Notes under the pieces: generated by a model
Seen by the model: the letters and a program-made list of their open reading frames with translations, nothing else
Database searches by the model: none
What the model was told of the DNA's origin: nothing
Program-made: the position numbers and the translations under genes
Assembly: GCA_026873275.1 (NCBI GenBank)
Contig: JANTUC010000006.1
Location: forward strand, 1,984,001 to 2,048,000
Direction of reading: 5' to 3'
Source: Pseudopithomyces maydicus
Lineage: Eukaryota; Ascomycota; Dothideomycetes; Pleosporales; Didymosphaeriaceae
Length of the DNA stretch: 64,000 bases
Shown: one piece after another, positions 56,258 to 64,000 of the stretch
Numbering within the stretch: position 1 is the first letter of the stretch
Layout: each line of letters starts with the position of its first letter

Positions 56258-56692
56258 GTGGGGAGCAGATCTGCTTTCGTGTGAGGTATAGGTTTTTTAT
56301 GTCCTCCTCCTAGGGCTTATGGGGGAGTGAAAAGGTTGTGTTCTTAATTCTCTTCGTTTTGACGGATTTTCCTTAGTGGTTTTTTTTTTTATTTTGTTGG
56401 ATAGCGATTGTTTTATACCAGGACAGGCAAAAGGGATGGGTTCCTGTCTCGCGGCGCTAGGTGGAAGACTATTAGACGTGACTATTTCTCATGTTCCAAG
56501 CAATATTTCTACACCTAAATAGAGAATCTCGGGCAAAGACAGTTTGCATGATGGACAGGTCGAGCGCTGCAAAGCAAGCACCTACGGCCCTAGTAGTATT
56601 GCGAAGCAGTGCTTCAAGTCATTGGTGGCGGTATATACAAGAATACAGTGTGTTAGTTGTACAGTGTCCACTCTAGGCCTTTTGTTTACCCT
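56258..56692. other. Intergenic between convergent genes
   Basis: 3' flanks of tricalbin and the COQ11-like gene, T-rich around 56290-56410. No gene seen. Confidence 0.6.
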
Positions 56693-57709
56693 CTACAGCA
56701 TGTTCTTTCTCCATGCCCGCGTAGCCAGCCTTTCAATCTCGCTCACCTCGACGGGCCCTTTGACTTGGGTATCTTCCAGGGCTTCCACAATGGCATCTGC
56801 GACGGTGTCCGCCTTCAGCGGCTTGATACCACCGGCTCCCATCAGCCAGGTCAGTCGGCCACCTACAGCACTGTTCACCATGGACGCAATACCGCCAGCC
56901 GCCGCAATGGGTAGTGTGAAGGTCCTGCTAGAATCGTACATGAACGGCGCCCGCATGAATACGCTGCGCATACTAGGGAAGCTCGCACCGATGGTGTCTT
57001 CAGCCTCCCGCTTCGTGGTAATATACCGCCGCGGCAAAACAGGTGCTCCCGCCGCTGCAGACACATAGAGGAAGGTCCCGACGCTCTTTTCTTGGGCTTC
57101 TTTGGCGAGACTGATGGCAGAATCGCGGTTCATGACCTCGTATGTCAACTGCCCATCTTTTTCCTGGGGCTTCAACGGCTCGCCGTCTTTTCGCTCAAAG
57201 GGGTTCTGGGTCCCTTGCTTGGTGGCGCTGAATGCGCGTTGAAGACCGGCGATGGGGGACTCGCGGCCCGAGACGACGCCTTTGTAGTCGGCTTCGAGGA
57301 GGATGCCCATGGTGTGGACGACGGCGGAAGCATCGGATAGGTGAGAGGTGTAGGTGGAGGGGTCGAGGATATCACCTTTTTCCCATGCGACGGACGTGGA
57401 CCAGGACGGTGGGGTGGGAGACGAGGTCACCGAGGACCATTGGGGAGCGCCAGAGCGGCTGCGGGTGGAGCATCAGATACACGAGAGCAGCAAAGCGGTC
57501 TTGTTGGGAATGAATTTGACATACGCGATGGAAGTGACGGCCCAGCCGCGTTGGGCTGCTGCTCTGCATATGCGACTGCCTATGAGGACGGTGAGCACAA
57601 GGACGGTTCAAGCCGCGAGGTCAGTCAAGCTGCGCAATTCAAGAGCAAACGTACCCAGAAATCCATTGCCGCCGCAGACCACAAGCTTCTTCTTCGCTGC
57701 CGAAGCCAT
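56693..57709 (-). CDS. Mitochondrial atypical SDR (yeast Coq11/YLR290C-like, NDUFA9-related)
   Basis: Three minus-strand exons: 57709-57655, 57579-57525 and 57458-56693 (291 aa). The start MASAAKKKLVVCGGNGFLG carries the Rossmann GGNGFLG motif. It is continued across two introns by SRICRAAAQRGWAVTSIARSGAPQW. Later motifs are AVVHTMGILLE, YVSAAAGAPVLPRRYITTKREAE and MRAPFMYD. The protein belongs to the extended/atypical SDR group with yeast Coq11, a member of the coenzyme Q synthesis complex at the inner mitochondrial membrane. Assignment to that pathway is by family resemblance. It is divergent from YAF9 across a 285-bp promoter. Confidence 0.85.
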
Positions 57710-57994
57710 TGTTGTAGCGTGCGAGGATGCAGCTTTTCGTTGCTCACCCAAAGCGCAAAGTCATTGACATCACTCCACCGTCTCCACCAAGCTACTCGTA
57801 GGGCTGACAGGGGTGCCTCTTGCTTTGCCAAGACCTCCGCGGCGAAGAGCCCCAGGTTTTTGGGAGCTGCACGCCAGATGCCCAACAACCGTGAATCGAT
57901 AGCTCGCGTCTTCACAGGCTCCTTCCCGCGCATCCGACCCTCTTCGCCGCCCCTGGCCGCCTTCGCGTCCGAGGTGTAGTGCGCACTCCTGAAG

Positions 57995-58934
57995 ATGCCC
58001 GCCCCCGCAGCGAACAAGCGCGTCAAGGTCAGTACACGCTCCCAAATTCCTGTAGAAACGGCCTGCTAATGGCGCATAGAACAAGCGCGTGAGTCGCAAC
58101 ATCAGTACGGCCGCTCTCAACTGAACGCGCGCCTCTCTGCTAATGCGCCTAGTCATCGGCTCCGAAGCCTGGGCCCTCCCTCCCGTAGGCCATCCCGACC
58201 GGCCCAAAGGCGTGCCCGACGACCACACGAAGCGCTGGACCGTCTACGTGCGCCAGCCCGACGGCGATCCATCCCTCAGCACCTGGCTCAACAAGGTTCA
58301 ATTTAAGATATTCAACACTTACGAGAACCCGCTGCGCACATGCGATAACCCGCCTTTTCAGGTCACCGAGACGGGCTGGGGTGGCTTCACCATCGATATA
58401 CGGCTGCACTTTCAGCCCATCAGCGGCGAGAAGGCCCAGTACAGACAGCATTTCCTGCAGCTGGAGAAATACGGCGACGAGAAGCTGCAGGCGGAGCAGG
58501 AGAGGACCGGCTGCGTGAGGAGCGAGTATCTGGAGGTGGTCCAATTCAACGAGCCGACCGAGGCTCTATACGAGGCGCTTACTGCAGAGGACCAGTGGAG
58601 TTACCTAGCGCTCGGTGCGAAGGGTGGTAAGAAGACCTCGAGTCTGAGCACGGGACCGAATGGCAGACCGAAGCGGGGATTCCCCAATGGCGAACGCAGT
58701 GCGCAACTGCCTGAGAAAGGTGGCGACGATGTGCCCTTCAGCCAGGAACAGGAAGCCGAGTTGATAAATCAGTTGATAGCCAAGATGAAGGAGGTCGACA
58801 AGGCGTTTGAGGAGGAGACGAAGAAGAAAGATGAGACAGAGGCAAAGCTGAAGGCGTTGAGGGCGGAGCTCGGTCACGAGGCTGCTCAGCAGGCGGCGCA
58901 ACAAGCGAGTGGTGATAGGAGCCGGAGGAGGTGA
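57995..58934 (+). CDS. YAF9: YEATS-domain protein Yaf9 (NuA4/SWR1 subunit)
   Basis: The main exon is 58153-58934. The conserved fungal start MPAPAANKRVK is at 57995. In-frame joining needs exon 57995-58031 (GTACAC donor), a 9-nt microexon 58080-58088 and the main exon, 275 aa in total. This is the only combination found that keeps frame, so the N-terminal borders are tentative. The YEATS domain has DHTKRWTVYVR, WLNKVQFKIFNTY and PPFQVTETGWGGFTIDIRLHF, including the aromatic Trp-Gly of the acyl-lysine pocket. A charged coiled coil (AELINQLIAKMKEVDKAFEEE) ends the protein. Yaf9 reads acetylated histone H3 for the NuA4 acetyltransferase and the SWR1 H2A.Z exchanger. The N-terminal RPF-type strand of other Yaf9 proteins is not evident. 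Confidence 0.85.
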
Positions 58935-59261
58935 GAAAGTGTGGGAACGACATTTGGCAAAACTAATAGTTTCCCCCGACATATTGTGCTGACGTTGCTC
59001 ATGCTTAGTACAATGAAGGCCAGAAAGCGCTAAGATGCAGAGATCAGGAATTTCAATTCCCTTCTCGGCCACACATCATGCAAGACGGAGTATTGGGTCT
59101 AATCGGCTTTTGAGGAATGCATTTTCGTGGCGTTGCGGAAGCTGAATTACGACATGCGTATGCAGGTACATTGGCGTTTACCATAGCAGGTTGTGGATGC
59201 CTTTTTTGAGTTTATATCCTTGGGAACAAGTGGCTCGTACTTCCCCCATCAAACCAAACAC
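58935..59261. other. Intergenic between convergent genes
   Basis: 327 bp of 3' flanks. No feature seen. Confidence 0.6.
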
Positions 59262-59841
59262 CTAAGGTATCTTATGCTTCACCGTATCAAAATCATTCTC
59301 CGACTTGACCACTACCTTCGACTTCTTCGTCACCCCCTGTCCCGTCCGCATATCCTTCGTCCTCTCCACGTTCTTCTCAACATGCTAGTATTTACCCAAG
59401 TCAGCATTCGACTTTTCTCTAACCCTATACCTACCATCTCTCTCCCTCTCTCCCTCTCCCTCTCCCTCTCCCTCTCTCTCCCCAATAGCGTACATAGAAC
59501 TCACTCACCGTTTCCGTCTGATACGTCGACAACTCCGGCGTCGCTGGGCTCAGCTCTAAAGGATTTACCACGTTCCCCCTTCCCGCCTTCGCCTTGGTAG
59601 ACACGGCGTCGGCGTCCTTCCCAAAACTGGCATCCATCTGCGCGGCGACCATGTCGTCTCCGCCAGACTGTGAGTACTCGTTGCTGCGTAGGTTGATTTT
59701 CGCAGGGTCGGATGCTTCGCGCTTGCCTGTCTTGATGAAGTGGTCGTCTGGGACGTTGGAGGGAGAGGGTGAGCCGGAGGAGGAGCGGGTGAGGGCGGGG
59801 ATGCGGCGGAGGAGGTGGGTGCGGAGAGGGAGGCGGATCAT
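59262..59841 (-). CDS. Small putative mitochondrial protein of unknown function
   Basis: Two minus-strand exons, 59841-59509 and 59384-59262 (151 aa). The first begins MIRLPLRTHLLRRIPALTRSSS, a good mitochondrial targeting sequence (Arg-rich, amphipathic, no acidic residues). The body has NLRSNEYSQSGGDDMVAAQMDASF, NPLELSPATPELSTYQTET and, after the intron, HVEKNVERTKDMRTGQGVTKKSK. The NEYSQSG..D and NPL..SPA patterns recur in small fungal mitochondrial proteins, but I cannot name a function. The 124-nt intron contains a CTCTCC-type simple repeat (59436-59482), which lengthens it. Confidence 0.7.
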
Positions 59842-60424
59842 GGTGATGATTGTCGTGTTGCAATGGGGGATTCGCTGTGTAGTCGGTGCTATTGATGTTG
59901 ATGTCAATTTGTTTGTGCTTCTGTGGCAATAGCATAGGGTATATTCAACATTTCCAAAAATCAAAGGTCTCACTGCGTTAATGTGACGAGAGGTACTAGA
60001 GGGCGATCATGATAAGTTAGTGATGTAATGGGGACCGTGGTGATGCCCGTTCGGAGAAAATTGCTAGCCCGATTGGGCAATTTGTTCGATCGACCCCAGA
60101 TTATGGGGGATAGGCGAATGAGGATGTGTGCCTATATGCAGGGTCTAGATTCAGGGTATGTGATTGACTATGCAGAATGTAGTGCATCGTCTGTAATAGG
60201 AGTCTACTTCAAGTGGAAATCCAACAAGGCACTTCTGTTTAATCTGATGACCATTGGACTTTCACACCATTCGAGATGTTTTGTCGAAGATTGATTTGCC
60301 GGAAACAAACACGTTGTCTCATTTCAAAATCTAACATTGCTATACTCGAGTAGGTATTTTCTCAAACACAAAGCCAGTAAGATTGTCCCCAGAACGCCAG
60401 TGAAAATGCATGGCATGTTCATCC
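59842..60424. other. Intergenic, no gene seen
   Basis: Upstream region of the small mitochondrial gene and 3' flank of RIO1. Short open frames only. Confidence 0.6.
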
Positions 60425-61939
60425 TCACTTCTTACGAGATGACTGCGCCACTAACTTCTTCTTTAAGTGCTTCGGCATTTTATCTTTGCGTTTCTCCCGT
60501 TTCTCTTCCTTCACAGCTTTCTTGTGTTCTCGCTTCACGTCCTTGTCCATATTGCGCTTTCCTCTGGGTGTACCCTTCTCAAATCTGCTTTCATCATCCT
60601 CCTCTCCAGAACCAGTTTCTTCCGAGTCACTCGCTTCTTGTGAAGCATCGGACTCGTTCTGAGACACCGACACTCCTTCAGTAGGCTTACCGGCTAACAG
60701 ACCTTGATAGACAAGGTCGTTTCCGTGGCCACTGTTGACAAGCTCTGCGTCGCGCTCGATGTCGTAGACCTGGTCTAATGTCTGGGGGATATATTGGTTT
60801 CGGAAGACTTCCTCGTCGTTTTCCTCTTCTTTTCGCTCGTCCTCGGTCATGGTACCTCTGCGCTCGAACATGTTGTGAATGTACGCATCCATATCGGCAG
60901 TCTCCTTGCCGCCTTCTGGGCCGGTCACAAAAAGGAAAACCTTTCTTTCGGAAAGCACGTCGACATTGCGAGTACGGAAGAAATCGGAGACGTTCTTTAC
61001 ATCCATGCGGAGGAACTCTAGAGACCGAGGGTGGTCGTGCTCAACGGATTGAGACACGTCGATCATGTAGAGCTTGTTCTCGTGGTATAAGAGGTTGTAC
61101 TCGCTCAAATCGGCGTGGACAAGACGGCAAGTCTGGTACATGGTGCGCATGTATCCCAAGAGCTGTACGTACAGGCTCTGCCACTTTTGTTCCAACTCTT
61201 CAGCGCTGAGACCCTCGAAGACAACATCCCGGAGACGTGGAGCAGGCCAGCCCTTCTTGTCGCCAAGGAAGGCCATGACAAGGACGTGTAAACGCAGGTA
61301 GAGTGGCTCCGGCGCAGGTATTCCTGCGTTGTATATCCGTCTCAGGTTGCGCATCTCTTTCTCAGCCCACACCTTGACCATGGCGCGGTTGTTGCTCTTG
61401 TTGTAGCCCTGACGGAAACGGAACTCGCCCGTAACGTACTTGTCGCGGTCTTTGAAGACCAAAATGGACGTCTTGTAGACCTTGATTGCCCGATGCAGCG
61501 GCTGCGCATCGTCATCTAGTATGGTAGCGGCATGGTATACATTTGCCTCTTTGCCGGTTGAAATGACACCATGGATCTCGGATACGATGTTGCGGTTGAT
61601 GAGCTGCAGCAATATCATGCGGGTTCGCGGGTCCAAGACCTGCTCGCTGGTCGCCCGGTCCGCCTTGTCTTTGTCTCGAGCGGCGCCTCCGCCTGTACCG
61701 GCCATTCTATGGTCGAGTCGTATACGGCTTGCATGTTTCGCTAGCGAGGCTACTTGGTCGTCGATGGAGGCGCTGGTGTTGGCGGTCGGCTTCAACTTCT
61801 TCTGGGAATTGGGCCCTGAAACAAGTTCAGGAACGTCTTCATCGTCTGACTGGTCGAACAGGTCGTCGATATCTTCGTCGGCCTCGTCATCGACGATGGG
61901 TTCAGTAGTCGTAGGAACGGTGGGTTCGGTGCTCGCCAT
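60425..61939 (-). CDS. RIO1: RIO1 atypical protein kinase/ATPase
   Basis: Single-exon gene of 504 aa; the ATG at 61939-61937 is the first in frame (upstream codons lack ATG). An acidic N-terminus (DDEADEDIDDLFDQSDDEDV) is followed by the RIO domain: STGKEANVYHA as the ATP-binding loop, AIKVYKTSILVFKDRDKYVTGEFRFRQGY as the flexible loop region, catalytic HADLSEYNLLYH and metal-binding MIDVSQSVEHDHP. The C-terminus is acidic and then strongly basic (HKKAVKEEKREKRKDKMPK), as in Rio1. It acts in the last cytoplasmic steps of 40S subunit maturation, 20S pre-rRNA cleavage and factor release. Confidence 0.97.
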   Translation of the reverse strand: MASTEPTVPTTTEPIVDDEADEDIDDLFDQSDDEDVPELVSGPNSQKKLKPTANTSASIDDQVASLAKHASRIRLDHRMAGTGGGAARDKDKADRATSEQVLDPRTRMILLQLINRNIVSEIHGVISTGKEANVYHAATILDDDAQPLHRAIKVYKTSILVFKDRDKYVTGEFRFRQGYNKSNNRAMVKVWAEKEMRNLRRIYNAGIPAPEPLYLRLHVLVMAFLGDKKGWPAPRLRDVVFEGLSAEELEQKWQSLYVQLLGYMRTMYQTCRLVHADLSEYNLLYHENKLYMIDVSQSVEHDHPRSLEFLRMDVKNVSDFFRTRNVDVLSERKVFLFVTGPEGGKETADMDAYIHNMFERRGTMTEDERKEEENDEEVFRNQYIPQTLDQVYDIERDAELVNSGHGNDLVYQGLLAGKPTEGVSVSQNESDASQEASDSEETGSGEEDDESRFEKGTPRGKRNMDKDVKREHKKAVKEEKREKRKDKMPKHLKKKLVAQSSRKK

Positions 61940-62574
61940 GGTGCGCACACCAAATTGGAGTGATCAGTGGCAGGAGTCTAGTTGCGGATGGAAAGTGCAA
62001 AGGATAGAGGAGGGTGCGGCTTCAGTCGAACTGGTACCGGGCAGTGGAAGAGTGTGGCAATATTAAATAGCGCTTCGAGACGCAGCAACAGTGACTCGGG
62101 CGCGGAAGGGAGGGGCAGGTTCCAGAAAAAGTTTGGTGAGCCTATCGATAACACCTCGTGGCGGGGCAAATCCAGCCTTACCGAGGCGGTCTATGTACCT
62201 AGCTAACCCCGGTCCCCCTTACGCATCATAGTGATGAGTCGTGAGTCAACTTCACATGGTGAAAGCTGTAAATACTGGATCTACCCCACTCAGCCTCTTT
62301 GCTTCGACTTCTAGGCAGAAGCTCCACACAATTGCTTCGTGTAGTATGCATGACTCTTCAGCTCCAAGTGCAATATTACCCTCTCAAATCGTCAAAGCAT
62401 CAAGCCTGAATCATACTGAGTCATCTGGATGTTGCCCAACGCCATGCCCCTGGGGCTGTTCGTCGAAGAGATGCATGGATGGATAGATTCCCGTCTATGG
62501 CCTCTCAACCAAGCCGGGAAAGAAATGGTTCCATCGACCTGGCAGGACGGCAATGCCGACTGCGCTTCACCCTC
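61940..62574. other. Intergenic, promoter of RIO1
   Basis: 635 bp between ATG17 and RIO1, both on the minus strand. No other feature seen. Confidence 0.6.
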
Positions 62575-64000
62575 TCACATCCTCCTCTTTACCCTGACCA
62601 GGGCACGCTCTACGACATTGCGCCCTAATTGCGGAATGCTTTTTGCCAACAAGTCGGTCTCGTTGCCTTCCTCTCCGTCCTCATCCAGTTCTTGCTCCTG
62701 CATGGTAGGTACGGGACGGATTTCATAACGTCGTGGGGGATCCCTCAGCCCAGGCCAGATGTCTAGTGGTAAGAAATCGCCTTGCGCAAGGGTAAACTGT
62801 TCGCGCGCGCGCTCGTCCTCAGCGTGCAGCCTATCGAGCTCTTTCTGTGCTTCGTCAGCCTTGCGCTTCGCTTTCTCGTGCCTCCGTCGTCGTGACGATA
62901 TCTCCACCAATAGTTCAGCATAGGCCAGGTCAAAGCGCTCATAAAACTCCCGCTGGTTCTCCCATTCTTCGATGCCATTGAGTAGAGTCGGCCGGGTATC
63001 ATCCAGCCACGAGTTTTGGAAGCTTCTTGAAGTGGCTATGTGCCCTTTGACCTCAGCAGTGATGTTCGCCATCATTTTGAGGATGCTAGCCAACGCAGAG
63101 TCTTCGTTTCGAAGGTGGGTAATGTGGTTGTCGATCTGTGAAAGGAAGTAGGACATTTCAGATCCATGTTCGCGAATCTCGGATACAACGTCTTCGACTT
63201 CTTGCGCATCTTTCCCAAGCACGGCCAACATTTCTTGCCTTTCTTCCTCTGTGATGGGCTCTGGAGGCGGTCCCTGGTTGTCACTTGCAGGCAGGGAAGT
63301 GTCTCCCGTTGCTTGCGTGACCGCAGCAGCGCCCCTTCCGTGTGCCGGAGAGCCGTGACACACAGGTCATAGTGTCTGACTAAAGACTGAAAGGCTTGTG
63401 CAGCCTCTCGTGCATGTCTTTCAAGGTCGTGGTACAGGCTGGGTATAGGGCTCGGCGTGGAGCTAGTGACGGGCGTCTTCGGGACGTTGTTGATGGATGA
63501 ATGCAGGTTGTCAAGGGCCGTGTCGAAGGTATCAGTGCTCTCTTCCAAGGTCGAGCGTGCGTCGTTGTATCTGTCTATACAAGCTCTGAGCGCATCCTCC
63601 AAGGCGGTAACTGTGGTGTTGTCGATGAAGTCGTAGAGATGTTTCTGCGGGGTGCCGGGCGGCTGCAGCGCAGACTCGATCGGAGTGTCGCGCAGGACAG
63701 CGAGGGTCGATTTCAGGCCAGCAAAGGAGGTATCAAGATGGTGCAGCAATTGCTACTCAGTCAGCACGGGCAGGCCCAGGCCCATGGCGGAAAAGGCACA
63801 CCTTGAACTCGGCCTGCACATCGGCCTCTACGACGTGTATGCCCCGGCGAACAGCCTCGAGGGCGTCGACCTGCTCATCGACAATGTTCCGGATGGAAGC
63901 GTTCTTCGCTGCCAGGACGGCGTTCTCTTCCAGCAGCTCGCGGGCAGAGGTCACAATCTCGTTGGCGCGCCATAGTATCGTTTGGGTCTGCAGCGAGCGC
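62575..64000 (-). CDS. ATG17: Autophagy scaffold Atg17, 5' end outside window; apparent 1-nt frameshift
   Basis: Two visible minus-strand exons, 64000-63802 (continuing past the edge) and 63752-62575, around a 49-nt intron (GTGTGC...GTAG). The chain is almost wholly helical and coiled coil: LQTQTILWRANEIVTSARELLEE, EADVQAEFKQLLHHLDTSFAGLKSTLAVLRDTP, LYDFIDNTTV, then HGSEMSYFLSQIDNHITHLRNEDSAL and LLVEISSRRRRHEKAKRKADEAQKELDRL. It ends with PGLRDPPRRYEIRPV and QLGRNVVERALVRVKRRM. This is the order of fungal Atg17, which scaffolds the Atg1-Atg13 complex at the phagophore assembly site. The frame breaks at the C4 run 63332-63335 (G4 in the gene). One more base restores HTEGGAAAVTQATGDTS and joins both halves. 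A homopolymer read error is the likely cause. Confidence 0.93.

Noticed and set aside
1..64000. CRISPR arrays, insertion sequences, biosynthetic gene cluster
   Set aside because: No spaced direct repeats, transposase frames, or polyketide synthase, NRPS or terpene synthase genes are visible. The organism is a fungus and the neighbouring genes are functionally unrelated.

Overview
The window is nuclear DNA of a filamentous ascomycete (Pezizomycotina). Gene content and intron style fit a Dothideomycete, but the order cannot be fixed by eye. The reasons are short GT-AG introns of about 45-170 nt with CTRAC-like branch sites, many single- or few-intron genes on both strands, a PTH11-type 7TM protein, an AA9 polysaccharide monooxygenase, GPI-anchored secreted proteins, and filamentous-fungal forms of CRM1, RSP5, PHO81, ATG17 and tricalbin.

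Left part (1-24 kb) is accessory in character. It holds the start of a class III aminotransferase that runs off the left edge, a secreted AA9 LPMO, an LRAT/PPPDE-like putative cysteine peptidase, an atypical SDR, an eight-cysteine GPI-anchored CFEM-like protein, a long gene joining a fungal rhodopsin-like 7TM domain to a fucose-permease-type MFS transporter, an SCPx-type thiolase, a membrane-anchored kelch protein, a two-domain fasciclin protein and a decayed MFS sugar transporter. These are separated by long gene-poor stretches.

Right part (24-64 kb) is mostly conserved housekeeping. It holds the HECT ubiquitin ligase RSP5, exportin CRM1, the phosphate regulator PHO81, the mitochondrial ABC1-family protein MCP2, ribosomal protein eL33, a GFA-domain enzyme, a prodomain-less metacaspase, an F-box protein, a tricalbin, a COQ11-like protein divergent from the YEATS protein YAF9, a small putative mitochondrial protein, the RIO1 kinase and ATG17 (cut by the right edge). 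An island at 43.6-45.3 kb holds a broken exonuclease/endonuclease-family pseudogene and a tRNA-Phe(GAA) gene.

Three things stand out. (1) The tRNA-Phe gene has the usual intron position at 37/38 and also a 52-nt insertion inside the T stem. That insertion looks like a spliceosomal intron (GTGAGT...CTGAC...TAG), and all four tRNA stems pair perfectly only when both insertions are removed. (2) One open frame continues from a 7TM receptor-like domain into a full MFS transporter. (3) At least five otherwise intact conserved genes are each broken by a single missing base in a homopolymer run (C3, C4 or A7). This points to under-called homopolymers in the assembly rather than to gene death, and it would make automatic gene models wrong here.

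Exon borders were placed by eye from splice consensus, reading-frame arithmetic and family knowledge. No searches were run.
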